A stretch of DNA of 64,000 nucleotides, taken from Chitinophaga filiformis. GTDB taxonomy: Bacteria; Bacteroidota; Bacteroidia; Chitinophagales; Chitinophagaceae. The stretch spans positions 6,303,001-6,367,000 of the forward strand of contig NZ_CP095855.1 of the NCBI RefSeq assembly GCF_023100805.1, written 5' to 3'. The position numbers were made by a program, and so were the translations under genes. Under the pieces are notes generated by a model. That model saw only the letters and a program-made list of their open reading frames with translations, did no database searches and was not told the DNA's origin. How positions within the stretch are numbered: the stretch's first letter is position 1; every line of letters begins with the position of its first letter. Of this stretch, positions 1-10,700 are shown in pieces.

Positions 1-422
1 TTAAGCCCATATTCCTTACACGCATTTGCCAGATCACGCACAATATCTCCTTTGCCGCCACGCCAGGAAGCGTTCTTAACCGAATACTCCGTATACTTTG
101 ATGGCCATAAACAAAATCCTGAATGATGTTTGGCGGTAAGAATAATCCCCTTCATACCCGCTTCTTTACATACGCGGGCCCATTGGCGGCAATCCAGATT
201 TACCGGGTTGAATATTTTAGGGTCATCTTCACCATATCCCCATTCCTGGTCGGTAAATGTATTGGTAGATAAATGGATGAATGCGTAATATTCCATTTCC
301 TGCCATCTCACCTGGTTCTCAGAGGGAACCGGACCACAGGGGCCAGGGGTACTGGTTTGAGCATAACCGTTCATTGCCAGAAACCCTACCACCATCATTA
401 CCTTACAGATTTTTCGAATCAT
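1..422 (-). CDS. alpha-L-fucosidase, GH29 (partial, 3' end outside window)
   Basis: This is the N-terminal 140 residues of a secreted GH29 alpha-L-fucosidase, which removes fucose from glycan side chains by a retaining mechanism. A signal peptide (MIRKICKVMMVVGFLAMNGYAQ, first ~22 residues) starts at ATG 422. The family-typical N-terminal block follows: YYAFIHLSTNTFTDQEWG, then NLDCRQWARVCKEAGMKG, ILTAKHHSGFCLWPS, and WRGGKGDIVRDL. The block after AKHH reads SGF, where an aspartate (HHDGF) is common. The frame stays open to base 1, so the catalytic nucleophile region lies outside the window. It is the last visible gene of the leftward xyloglucan-type locus, 57 bp after the GH42 gene. Family is sure; linkage specificity is inferred from context. 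Confidence 0.9.
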   Translation of the reverse strand, partial: MIRKICKVMMVVGFLAMNGYAQTSTPGPCGPVPSENQVRWQEMEYYAFIHLSTNTFTDQEWGYGEDDPKIFNPVNLDCRQWARVCKEAGMKGIILTAKHHSGFCLWPSKYTEYSVKNASWRGGKGDIVRDLANACKEYGL

Positions 423-479
423 AATGTTATAGCTTTTCTTACCTGTTATTCTTTACTCAAAGTATGATTTTCCCCTGAT

Positions 480-2570
480 TTATCTTAATGACCAGACCAA
501 CACGCCCCCGGGTTGCAATGTTCTTTCACCTACGATAACACTGGCTGTTGCAGGTACGTTCATGGTATAATTATCCGAGGAATAATTTACCGCCACATAA
601 AAACCATCCCGCCAATAAACATATACACCAGGCGGATAATTTTCGGTGGTAGCCCCTGCAGCGGCATAAATGCCACGCAATACATCCTTTTCCAGTTTTG
701 CATCATCCGTATCCACACCGATATAGGTTACAGTACCTTTACCCACCTTATGCCTTACTACCGCGGCTTTTCCTTTATAAAACTGGTTGTCATATACAGC
801 AAGTGTTTCCGTGTTTTTATCCGGCGCCAGCAGATCGGCCCAGTTATTCCAGCTATAGTGGTTTGATCCCATAAGGATCTCTCCTTTGCCGTTATTTGAA
901 AGCATATCTGTTGCTTTCACCTGTGCCCCTATAAGGGCCGACAACGGAGCCGCCCATTCCGCCTCCCAGAAGTGTCCCATGCGATCTTTGGTGGCGGTAC
1001 GGCAGGTGATGATCAAATGCCCCCCATTAGCCGCATATTCGCTCCATTTCTTTACCAGGGAACTGTCGGCCATTTCGTATGCGGGAACTATCACAAGGCT
1101 GTATTTCGACAGATCTGCAGTTTCCGGGATCACATCTGCCGGGGCGCCGAACGATTTTGCTATTTCAAGGAATTTAAGCGGGTAGTTCCAGGTATCCCAT
1201 TGCCAGGTTTGTTTTTGCCGATCAATAGTCCAGTAGTTTTCCAGGTTCCAGACAATAGCGGTCGACCGCGCAACCAGTGATGCAGGCATAGCAGCTCCTG
1301 GCTTATATTGCTTCCTGAGCGTTTTAATTTCCCTGATGAATTGCATATATTCCTCTCCGCCCGGCGAAGGCGTAATACCATCCGGTTGTATTACGCCTGC
1401 ATGGTATTGTTCCGCGCTGTAATTAATCTGACGGAAGCGGTAAGAAGAGGCTAGTTTTCCGCCTGCAGCAAAGGTGTGGTATAGCCACATACGTACCGTA
1501 CCCGGCAAAAGCAGCGGGTTGTAGCCGCCCCAGTTCACCGGGCCGGGCTGGATTTCCATTACGCCCGATACCCCACCTGTTGTTTTATAATATTCAGCGG
1601 CAAAGAGGATTACCTTACTATTTCCCAACCGAAAGCCCTGTTCTCCAATATTATCGGTGCCACCATTTGGATAAGCAGTATATGTAGCAAAATCAAGCTT
1701 ATTCGTTCGCCGCGGATCGGCGCCTGTGGAGACGGCTGTATAATTGGTGGTTATAAACTGCGCCTCAGAAATGTAGCTGCGTAATGTTGCTGCCTGAAAA
1801 TCCAGAAATTCCGCCTGGGCATCTGCCGAATACCTTTTAAAATCAAGGAGGGCATGGGGATTATTGCCCCACCAGCCTACCAGGGAGGTATTGGGAATAA
1901 TGATCTGATCAAAACTGCCGTACCACTGGCTCCAGAAAGCAGCCCCCCAGGCAGCATTCAATGCCTCAATGGTCTTATACCTGTTCTTTAGCCATTGACG
2001 GAAAGCTTCCTGTGAAGAAGGACTATAATCAGGTTTGGCATCAGGCTCATTATCCAGCTGCCAGCCAATCACATTTTTATGCTGACCGTAACGCCTGGCC
2101 ATTGCTGTTACAATGGTGGTCACAAATTTGCGATAGACAGGATTAACAATTGACCCTAATCCGCGGGTACCATGCTCGGCCCGGATGTAATGACCATCCA
2201 TGACAAAAGTTTCAGGATACCGGGCCCTCATCCAGGCCGGCGTAGCCGCAGAAGGAGTACACATCAGCACTTTCAGGTTATACTTGGCGCAGAGGCCTAT
2301 CACCTTGTCAAGCCAGTCAAATTCAAATTTCCCTTCCTGTGGTTCCATTTTAAACCAGGCAAATTCGGCCAGGTGCACAAACTCAAAGCCTATATCGGAA
2401 ATCTTCTTTATATCCCGCTCCCATTGATCTTCATTCCAATGCTCTGGATAATAATAGATGCCGGTTGTAATGAGGTCCTTCTCCGGGAAAAATCGCTTGC
2501 CTTCCTGCGCAGTTGTATTTAATCCGGAGATCAAAATGATTATGATAAAGAGTATTGTGTATCTGTTCAT
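480..2570 (-). CDS. beta-galactosidase, GH42 family
   Basis: A secreted beta-galactosidase of 696 residues, a normal GH42 length. A signal peptide occupies residues 1-21 (ends TTAQ). The TIM barrel starts with GIYYYPEHWNEDQW (~37-50), the diagnostic GH42 opening. The probable acid/base is E175 in GWQLDNEPDA and the probable nucleophile is E339 in GVMEIQPGPVNW. A trimerisation-like Rossmann domain follows (~460-630), then a small C-terminal beta domain. It sits between the GH3 and GH29 genes in one leftward operon (47 bp and 57 bp gaps). In a xyloglucan locus it would remove galactose from galactosylated xylose side chains; that role is inferred from neighbours, since GH42 enzymes also act on other galactosides. 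Confidence 0.9.
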   Translation of the reverse strand: MNRYTILFIIIILISGLNTTAQEGKRFFPEKDLITTGIYYYPEHWNEDQWERDIKKISDIGFEFVHLAEFAWFKMEPQEGKFEFDWLDKVIGLCAKYNLKVLMCTPSAATPAWMRARYPETFVMDGHYIRAEHGTRGLGSIVNPVYRKFVTTIVTAMARRYGQHKNVIGWQLDNEPDAKPDYSPSSQEAFRQWLKNRYKTIEALNAAWGAAFWSQWYGSFDQIIIPNTSLVGWWGNNPHALLDFKRYSADAQAEFLDFQAATLRSYISEAQFITTNYTAVSTGADPRRTNKLDFATYTAYPNGGTDNIGEQGFRLGNSKVILFAAEYYKTTGGVSGVMEIQPGPVNWGGYNPLLLPGTVRMWLYHTFAAGGKLASSYRFRQINYSAEQYHAGVIQPDGITPSPGGEEYMQFIREIKTLRKQYKPGAAMPASLVARSTAIVWNLENYWTIDRQKQTWQWDTWNYPLKFLEIAKSFGAPADVIPETADLSKYSLVIVPAYEMADSSLVKKWSEYAANGGHLIITCRTATKDRMGHFWEAEWAAPLSALIGAQVKATDMLSNNGKGEILMGSNHYSWNNWADLLAPDKNTETLAVYDNQFYKGKAAVVRHKVGKGTVTYIGVDTDDAKLEKDVLRGIYAAAGATTENYPPGVYVYWRDGFYVAVNYSSDNYTMNVPATASVIVGERTLQPGGVLVWSLR

Positions 2571-2617
2571 CTTAAGGCCTGTTTTTCTGTTAGCGATCGC
2601 AATTATACCCGTAAATG

Positions 2618-4801
2618 CTATTTAACCTGGATCTTTACCGATCCTGCAATATTGTTTGACGAATTGCCGAAGTGTAATACAAATTCACCTGCTTCCACAT
2701 TCCAGGCCTTTTTGGCTTCGTCATAAAAAGCCAGATCAGCGACCTTTACATTCAGCTCAATGGTTTTTACCTCGCCAGGACGCAAAAAGACTTTTTCAAA
2801 AGCCCTGAGCTCTTTTTCGGGACGCAAAACAGCACAAACCGGGTCGCTGACATAAAGCTGCGCAACTTCTGCTCCATACCGGGAGCCTGTATTTTTAATG
2901 GTGCATTTTGCATGGATGGTCTCTCCATTCTTATAACTGGTTTTATCCGTTGAAAAATGGCTTAGCGAAAAACCGGTATAGGAAAGACCATAACCAAATG
3001 GGAACTGAGGAACAATTTTCTTTGTATCAAACCAACGGTATCCTACTAAAATATCTTCTTCATAATTTACCTGGAGATCTCTCCCCGGAAAGTTGCCTAA
3101 TGCATGAGCAGGCGATTGATCAAGGGATACCGGCAATGTGAAGGGCAGTTTACCGGATGGATTTACTTTACCGCTCAGCAGGTCGGCAACCGCATTTCCG
3201 GCTTCCATTCCGCCGAACCATGACCACAGTATGGCAGGCACGCGATGAACGATCCCCGATAGTTTTACCGGTGAACCGGCAATGATCACAACCACTGTAT
3301 TAGGGTTGGCTTTGGCTACTTCGCGGATCAGGACATCCTGTCCATAAGGCAGATCCATATTTTGCTTATCGAAAGATTCTGAATCAAAATCATGATTTAA
3401 TCCGCCGAAAATGACCACTGCTTCTGACTCCCTTGCTACTTTCACCGCTTCATCAACCAGTTTCCAGTCAATCTTGTCAGAGCTTACTTGTCCGGTGTTG
3501 CTGCCTTCTTTGAAAGTGGACTGCTTTTCATACCCCTGTGCAAAGTTTATCTTTACGGTAGCCCCGAATTTTTTCCGGATAGCGTCAAGTGGGGTAACTT
3601 CATACAGCGCTTTTATTTCGGAGCTAAGCCCGCCATTGCATTGCAGGCGTGTGGCATTATCCCCGATAACTGCAAGGGACTTTATTTTATCGAAATTCAG
3701 TGGGAGTATGTGCCTGTTGTTCTGCAGTAACACTGCTGCTTCAGCGGCATCGTTATATGCCGCCTGCTGATGCTCCGGCGTGTTCATCTTTCCTTTTTCC
3801 CGCCTTTCTTCATCAAACATTTTGGTCTTTGTCATTACCCACAGTACATCCGCTACCTTTTCATCAACAACGGAAACCGGTATCTTTCCCTCTTTTACTG
3901 CGCTGATCAATGGATCAGCGAAATACCATTCGTTGTAATCCTTTTTATCCGTCCCCATTTCCAGGTCAAGACCGGTCAGCGCAGCTTTTATTGTTGAATG
4001 TGCGGCGGCCCAGTCGGTCATCAACACTCCTTTAAAACCGAACTCTTTACGAAGGATCTCCCGGTTCAGGTACTCATTTTCAGAACACCAGTCGCCTCTG
4101 AACTTATTGTATGCGGCCATTACGGTGTAAGCGCCGCCTTCGGTTACCGACGCTTTAAATCCAGGCAAATAAATTTCACGTAATGCCCTTTCGCTCATGT
4201 GCACATCAACAGAATCTCTATGCGTTTCCTGGTTATTGGCCAGCCAGTGCTTTACACTTACTGCCACATCCTTCGACTGCAATGCCTTGATATAGGCAAC
4301 CGCCATTCGTGAAATAAGGAAAGGATCTTCGCTCATGTACTCAAAATTTCTTCCACAAAGCGGCGAACGGATAATATTGATACCGGGTCCCAGTAAAATA
4401 TCCTTTTTCCGGAAACGCGCTTCTTCACCTAACACAATTCCCCGCTCATAAGCCAGTTTAGGGTTCCAGGTCGCAGCCAGGGCTGTACCCGGCGGAAAGC
4501 AGGTGGCTGCATCATTGGCCCATCCGGCATATCCCCAGTCGTGGCGGTTTATTTCCGCACGCACGCCATGAGGCCCGTCGCTCAATGCCCATTCAGGAAC
4601 ACCTAACCTTTTTATTCCCGATACATAAAATTTTGAATTCCCATGCAGGAGACTGACTTTTTCCTCCAGCGTCATCCGGCTGATCAATGAGCGGATATCG
4701 TCTTCCTGCCCGCCGGCATTTACTCCATGCTGCGCACTGGCAATACCCGCCATCATTACGCCTGCCAAACCAAGTACAAATTGTCTTACTACTTTTTTCA
4801 A
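2618..4801 (-). CDS. beta-glucosidase, GH3 family
   Basis: A 727-residue exported GH3 enzyme that releases glucose from the non-reducing end of beta-gluco-oligosaccharides. A signal peptide spans residues 1-23 (GIASAQ). The N-terminal barrel carries the substrate-binding block SVKHWLANNQ (~182-191), and the nucleophile is D263 in GVLMTDWAAAHS. The alpha/beta sandwich follows (~365-580), and a fibronectin type III-like domain closes the protein (~650-720, with EVAQLYVSD and ELRAFEKV). The domain order is the common bacterial beta-glucosidase one. It lies 61 bp downstream of the surface glycan-binding gene in the leftward operon. In this context it would break the xyloglucan backbone once side chains are removed. 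A beta-xylosidase activity is possible but less favoured. Confidence 0.9.
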   Translation of the reverse strand: MKKVVRQFVLGLAGVMMAGIASAQHGVNAGGQEDDIRSLISRMTLEEKVSLLHGNSKFYVSGIKRLGVPEWALSDGPHGVRAEINRHDWGYAGWANDAATCFPPGTALAATWNPKLAYERGIVLGEEARFRKKDILLGPGINIIRSPLCGRNFEYMSEDPFLISRMAVAYIKALQSKDVAVSVKHWLANNQETHRDSVDVHMSERALREIYLPGFKASVTEGGAYTVMAAYNKFRGDWCSENEYLNREILRKEFGFKGVLMTDWAAAHSTIKAALTGLDLEMGTDKKDYNEWYFADPLISAVKEGKIPVSVVDEKVADVLWVMTKTKMFDEERREKGKMNTPEHQQAAYNDAAEAAVLLQNNRHILPLNFDKIKSLAVIGDNATRLQCNGGLSSEIKALYEVTPLDAIRKKFGATVKINFAQGYEKQSTFKEGSNTGQVSSDKIDWKLVDEAVKVARESEAVVIFGGLNHDFDSESFDKQNMDLPYGQDVLIREVAKANPNTVVVIIAGSPVKLSGIVHRVPAILWSWFGGMEAGNAVADLLSGKVNPSGKLPFTLPVSLDQSPAHALGNFPGRDLQVNYEEDILVGYRWFDTKKIVPQFPFGYGLSYTGFSLSHFSTDKTSYKNGETIHAKCTIKNTGSRYGAEVAQLYVSDPVCAVLRPEKELRAFEKVFLRPGEVKTIELNVKVADLAFYDEAKKAWNVEAGEFVLHFGNSSNNIAGSVKIQVK

Positions 4802-4862
4802 TTCTATTAAATTTCTATTTCAGTTATTAACCAGCCACCACCAGTCATCAGTGGCGCCAATA

Positions 4863-6080
4863 TTATTTAATCTTCACTACCCTGATGTTATCGATAGCTG
4901 CCTGCAGACCCGAAGCAGAAGGTAAAGCCGAAAAATTCTTGGTCTGAATATTTACTGCTCCATTGCCATTAGTACCTAGCAGCGTGCTCAGGCTTGCAGC
5001 TGCAGAACCTTTACCATCATTCGTCCTGAACAGGGACAATGGAATGGTTACTGTGCGCCATCCTTTTGTAGTGAAGGGAGATACTACACCGTTAGTACCC
5101 TGCCACGGCTCGTAGCGGGCCATATAGTCAAATGAATATCCCTTTATGACATATATTGAAGTACCGCTCCACGCAAGGGGTACGCTGATCTCAAACTTAA
5201 GGGCATATTCATCCAGGGAAAGGCCTAAACTGTCCGCAGGCACCCATTGTACATCGTTTGTATTTATACTGCGCTGCCAGCCCCACCAGGTGCCATCGCC
5301 TGCAGGCAGAATACCATTGCTCAGCACTGCGTAATTACCCCTGTTGCCGGGAAAGTTAGCGCTGCTGTTATCAATACCCGTGCCCCAGCTGAAAGTATTT
5401 GTCTTATCAAAATCACATAGAACGCCTGTTGTAGCATCGTTTACATTAAAGGGGGTAGAAGCCTTACCCGATTTTGTAGTCACCACTACAGGACCGCTCT
5501 GTGTGAGCGCCGGCAACACAAACCCTATGGAAGTCCCGTCACTGGCTGTTGTATAATGGGTAATCTGCGTACCCGAAAAAGTGAGCTCACTTATAAAAAA
5601 CAAATTCAGCCCGTAGATATAAACGGAATCGCCTTCATTGGCATTTTCGTTGGAAATGCTTGTGATGGTGGGCGGCGGGGCCACAATATCAAATGTAAAA
5701 GTAGTAGCTCCCTGCCGGGTAACGTAACGGATCGTGTTCAGATCTTCTGCAGACACCGACGGAAACGGTATTACAGCGGGTACCAGCACGGTAGCGCTTG
5801 TATCTGAGAACATGGTGCTGTTGATAGTGGCAGGTATGCCATTGAAGGAGACCTGTACAGCGTTCCTCAGGTTATGTCCGATCAATACCACCCACTGACC
5901 GGTAGTAATGTCACTCACAAGGGTATCCGCAGGCGACGCTGCGTAATTCCTGACGCTGGTTATAACAGGGGCGCCTTCCGTTACCTCTTTCTTACAGGCG
6001 GACTGCATCCATGCAAAAGCAGTAGCAATCGCCAGGAACAGTAATCTGCTATAATGCTGGTTGAATATAACTTTATTCAC
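4863..6080 (-). CDS. surface glycan-binding lipoprotein (SGBP-B type)
   Basis: A 405-residue lipoprotein with lipobox cysteine C29 (MQSACKK), expected on the outer leaflet of the outer membrane. Two or three IPT/TIG-like immunoglobulin modules fill residues ~35-215 (motifs PVITSVRNY and PTITSISNENANEGDSVYIYG). The C-terminal ~185 residues form a jelly-roll-like glycan-binding region rich in aromatics (DGTWWGWQRSI, GYSFDYMARYEPW). This architecture matches the SGBP-B xyloglucan-binding proteins encoded next to SusD. The gene follows susD by 22 bp. Its job would be to capture polysaccharide at the cell surface for the SusCD transporter. No catalytic motif is visible. Fold and role are well supported by position; the ligand is inferred. 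Confidence 0.82.
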   Translation of the reverse strand: MNKVIFNQHYSRLLFLAIATAFAWMQSACKKEVTEGAPVITSVRNYAASPADTLVSDITTGQWVVLIGHNLRNAVQVSFNGIPATINSTMFSDTSATVLVPAVIPFPSVSAEDLNTIRYVTRQGATTFTFDIVAPPPTITSISNENANEGDSVYIYGLNLFFISELTFSGTQITHYTTASDGTSIGFVLPALTQSGPVVVTTKSGKASTPFNVNDATTGVLCDFDKTNTFSWGTGIDNSSANFPGNRGNYAVLSNGILPAGDGTWWGWQRSINTNDVQWVPADSLGLSLDEYALKFEISVPLAWSGTSIYVIKGYSFDYMARYEPWQGTNGVVSPFTTKGWRTVTIPLSLFRTNDGKGSAAASLSTLLGTNGNGAVNIQTKNFSALPSASGLQAAIDNIRVVKIK

Positions 6081-6102
6081 GGTAGAATGTTTTTAGTATG
6101 GC

Positions 6103-7680
6103 TTAATAATATGATACCGGAGGTTCCGACAATTTCGGGTTGGCAGTAACCTCTGAAGAAGGCAGGGGGAAAGTGAAGCTTTGAATAGTAGGCGGCGTAA
6201 TAACACCATATGGCGCTGCAGGTGTTAAAACACCATTTGACAGGGTAAATGTCACGCGCGTTTCCCCCTTCAATTTACTGATGGCCTTTGCCGGGTTGTA
6301 ATAAGACAACCTGACCAGGTCTGCCCAGTATTGCCCCTCTCCTGCCAGCTCAATCCGTCTTTCATTAAGCAGGGTATCAATATCTATTTTAGTAGTCGGA
6401 GTAATACCTGCCCTTGTACGAACCTTGTTAAAGTAAAGCAGCGCATCGCCGTCCGCAGTTTCACCGCTGTTACCAAGTATGGCTTCCGCATAAATGAGGT
6501 AAACATCCGCCAGCCTTAATAATGCATTATGTTCTGCAGAGGAGGTCAGGTTCATGGTGGGTGCATTATTATCCTTGTTTGTGCCGATAATATGCTTCTT
6601 CAATCCACAACTGCCTGTATACTTATATCCTCCGCCTGCTGCGTTCAGTTCGGGGTAATAATCACCATTGATCATAAATGTTGCCTTACGCCTTACAGAA
6701 TCGCTTGTGCTGTAAAGCTGGTACATATCTACAGTCGGACTGATAGCAAACCAACCTGGGGATCCATTGGCAGATATTTCTGCTCCTCCGGGAGAATAGA
6801 TCTGCAGCATATTTCCTTCCAGCCATCCTCCACCGGGAGCCCACTGCAATGCAAACAATGACTCAGGATTATCGTTGAACTGCGTCTTAAAAAGGTCGGC
6901 ATAATTAGCTGCCAGTGCAAGGCCGCTATTCTTACACACATTGCCTGCATATTTCCTCGCACTATCCAGGTAAGCCTGATCCCTGCTGCCGCCCTGCTGG
7001 TTCAATCCTGCTGCTGTTAAATACACCTTACTTAACATACCTTGCGCCGACCAGGTAGTTACCCTTCCGGCGGCGTCGGAAGGCGGAAGATTTTCTGCTG
7101 CGAAGGTCAGGTCATTAATAGCGAATTTATATACGTCCTCCGTTTTTACACGGTTGATCAATGGAGATATGATCAGCTTACTGTTATCTTCAATAACGGG
7201 TACGGCGCCCCATAACACCGCCAGGTTATAATAGGCAAATCCACGTATAAAGCGGGCCTCAGCAATAGCAGCCTTCTTGTCTTTGTCGGGAATGGAAGCG
7301 GGCGCCTTCTGTTCGATGGCATTGATAGTAACATTACAGTGTGCAATGACGCTATACATTCCTTTCCAGTTGGAGATCATGATGCCATTCAAGCCGGTAA
7401 CTGTAAACGTGTTGAGCTGCACCGCATCGCCCCAGTAACCAACCGCCATGTTGCCACTCAGTACATCGCCAACAGGTAAATAACAGGTATAATTCCAGTC
7501 TGCCCATTGTGAACCCGCATATAATGCGGCTGTTGCCAACCTGAGATCATTGGAAGTCTGATAAAAGTTATCAGCGCTTATCTGCGACAGGGGCGGACGG
7601 TCTAAAAAACTTTTGGAGCATCCCGATATCATTATCATGGTTAACAGGAAAGCAATGATTTTTTCCAATATCGTTTTCAT
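6103..7680 (-). CDS. susD: SusD/RagB family outer-membrane lipoprotein
   Basis: A 525-residue SusD homologue that forms the lid of the neighbouring SusC barrel and binds the incoming glycan. The lipobox cysteine is C21 (MISGCSK). The TPR-rich N-terminal half carries AEARFIRGFAYYNLAVLWG, the standard SusD-like signature, and the C-terminus carries LRLADVYLIYAEA and LNERRIELAGEGQYWADLVR. It is encoded 27 bp after susC. Surface tryptophans in the FALQWAPGGGWLEG region may be part of the ligand platform. The pairing with an SGBP and xyloglucan-type glycosidases points to import of xyloglucan oligosaccharides; this specificity is an inference. Confidence 0.93.
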   Translation of the reverse strand: MKTILEKIIAFLLTMIMISGCSKSFLDRPPLSQISADNFYQTSNDLRLATAALYAGSQWADWNYTCYLPVGDVLSGNMAVGYWGDAVQLNTFTVTGLNGIMISNWKGMYSVIAHCNVTINAIEQKAPASIPDKDKKAAIAEARFIRGFAYYNLAVLWGAVPVIEDNSKLIISPLINRVKTEDVYKFAINDLTFAAENLPPSDAAGRVTTWSAQGMLSKVYLTAAGLNQQGGSRDQAYLDSARKYAGNVCKNSGLALAANYADLFKTQFNDNPESLFALQWAPGGGWLEGNMLQIYSPGGAEISANGSPGWFAISPTVDMYQLYSTSDSVRRKATFMINGDYYPELNAAGGGYKYTGSCGLKKHIIGTNKDNNAPTMNLTSSAEHNALLRLADVYLIYAEAILGNSGETADGDALLYFNKVRTRAGITPTTKIDIDTLLNERRIELAGEGQYWADLVRLSYYNPAKAISKLKGETRVTFTLSNGVLTPAAPYGVITPPTIQSFTFPLPSSEVTANPKLSEPPVSYY

Positions 7681-7707
7681 AACTATTTATATTAAACAGA
7701 TGAAGAT

Positions 7708-10700
7708 TTACTTAGTCAATTTAATGTTGGCGCCAATGGTATACACCCGGGGCTGTGGATAATAACCGCCGTCAACGCCCGCGGTCAGCGGATCCCAGGA
7801 TCCGATCTCAGGATCCATTCCCTTGTACTTTGTAATCATGAAAGCATTTGAGACGTTGAAATAGACCCTCACATACTTAATGCTGGCTTTTTCAACAAGT
7901 CTTTCAGGGAGCGTATATCCTAGTGAAATATTCTTACATCGTACGAAAGAGCCGTTTTCCACAAATTTGTCAGAGTTCCTGTTATTATCGTTGGTATTAT
8001 CATTTCTAATGCCGGGAATCCTGGTATCGGGATTCGTTACACGTATATTATTGATATCGGTAGCCGATCCGTTCGGATCAATCAATGTCAGTTTTGCATA
8101 GTTCATCAGCGACCTGAGATACCCGAAACTTGTTCCCGGATATTCTCCGTTCACACGCAGCTGATTATATACCTTATTGCCCACGTTTGCCGTGAAGAAT
8201 ATGTTCAGATCAAAATTCCTATAAGAGAAAGTGTTATTTAAGCCAAACTGGTATTTAGGTACGGGAGAGCCGAGGAAGGTCTGATCATGTTCATCAATAA
8301 TACCATCACCATTAAAGTCTTTGAACTTCAGATCACCATACCAGATGCTACCACCTGCAGCGCCAACCGGCAAGGCCACCCCGTTTTTAGTGGGTAATGC
8401 ATGGGTCTTAAAATCTTCTTTCGTGGCAAACACACCTCCGTCAATCACATATCCGTAAAATTCGCCAATAGACCTTCCCACTATAGTTTTGCTGTACTGC
8501 TTGTTCAATGAGGCGCCATCTGTATTGAGCTTCAGCACTTCATTAATATTGCGCGAAACGGTTACATCTGTTTTCCAGGAAAAGTTTTTGCTTTTAACAT
8601 TAGTTGAACTGATCCTGAAGTCGAAACCCTTGTTATTAACTGTACCTACATTCACGTAAGGGGCATCCAGCGAGCCTGGTGAATAGCCGATCGCCGTACC
8701 GGAATACAATGGTAACGGGATCTGCAATACAAGACCGTCGGTCCTGCGATTGTAAACGTCGACGGAGAAGTTTAGCCTCCAGTTTAACAGCGCACCATCC
8801 AGCCCGATGTTTGCATATTTTGTTTTTTCCCATTGCACATAAGGATTGCCCACATTCTGGGTTAGTTGTGCAATGCCTGTAAGCCCCGTAGCCACAGTAG
8901 CCAGTGTAGAGGTATAGGCATAATCCCGGATATTCTGGTTGTTCGTTAAACCATAGCCCAGGCGCAGCTTTAATTCATTAACGCTTTTTGAAGACTGTAA
9001 AAATCTTTCTTTATTGATCTTCCAGGCAAATGCTCCTGAGTAGGTGTTCACCCAACGGTTCTCAGGGGCGAACTTCGAAGATCCGTCCGCCCGGAGATTG
9101 ATGGTAAACAGATATTTATCATTGATGCCCAGATTTATGCGTCCAAAGTATGATTCCTGGGCGCTTTGTCCCTTACTGCCGGAATTGGTGGCGGTAGTAG
9201 GGTCCCCGCTGCTGATCACCTGCACATTGTTGGATGGAAAATTTGATCTTCCCGCAGCACTACTTTCACTGGTGCTCAGCTGCGCTTCATGCCCCAGCAA
9301 CACATTTACATTGTATTTATCTTTAAACAGATGTGAATAGGTAAAATAGTTCCTTATAGTTGTAAATAAGCTTTGTGAAAAATTATAAGATGCGCTGTTG
9401 GTGTTATTTTTTACCAGGCCGAAAGTATAGGAAGGATTAAAACGGTCTTCCGTTGCCATTGAAAAACTGGCCGTTGCTTCATTTCGCAGCACCAGATCTT
9501 TGGTAAAAGCAATTTCTGCATACAAATTACCAAACAGCTGTTTCCTGTTTGCCTGGTCTTTATTAATAAGGGCGATTGCATAGGGGTTCACTGTGCTGTT
9601 GACCCACCCATTGGGGTTATAGGCGCCACCCCAGCTACCATCCTCATTCTTTACAGCAATATCCGGCGTTTGGCTTAATGCAGTATTAATTACATTTGAA
9701 CTGGTTGAATTCACATTTTCTTTGATGCTGACAAGTTGCAGACTGGTCCCGATCTTCAGCCAACTGGTCGTTTTATTGTCAAGGTTCAATCTTAATGATA
9801 TCCTGCGGAAATCGGATCCCAGGGCAATACCTTCCTGGTTGAAATAAGAGCCGGACAGCAGGTATTGTGTTCTTACATCTCCCCCGCTGATGCTTAGCGT
9901 ATGGTTGGACATCGGTGCATTTCTGAAAAGCGCTTCCTGCCAGTCAGTTCCCTCACCCAGGTATTTTGGGTTCACGAATTCCGGCCGGGTGTCAAATCCC
10001 CAGCCTAAGCCCGTATTCCTTTCATTGATAAAAGCGGCATATTCCCTTAAATTCATTACAGGCAGCTTTTTTGGTATTTGCTGGTAGCCTGTATACATAT
10101 CATAAGAAATGCTCGGCGGAGCCACCTGTCCCCTTTTGGTTGTTATTACGATTACGCCATTTGTTGCCTGGGATCCATAAATTGCCGTTGCAGATGCGTC
10201 TTTCAATACATCGATGGATTCAATTTCAGAAGGATTGATACCTGCCAATGGATTAACGCCTGCGCCCAATGTGGCTGTACCGCCAATAATAACCCCATCT
10301 ATTACATACATAGGCGAACCTCCGCCAAAAGAGGACAAGCCCCGGATCTGAACAGACACCGCTCCACCTGGCTGACCTGATATTTGTTGAGCTACTAAGC
10401 CCGGAACCTTTCCCTGCAAGGCCTGATCGAAGGTTACAGGTTGTGTTTTACGGATCTCATCACCGGAAACAGAAGATATGGCGCCGGTAACGTCCGGCCG
10501 TTTTATTTTGCCGTACCCGATTACAACCACGTCACCCAGTTGTGAAACATTTTCAGCCAGCTTCACCTGAATGGAAGTACTTTTGTTAACTACCACTTCC
10601 TTTCTCTGGTAGCCTATCATTGTAATCACCAATACGTCTCCTGTTGACGCCTCTATTGTAAATTTTCCCGCTTCATCGGTGATCGCGAAGCGATGGGCGC

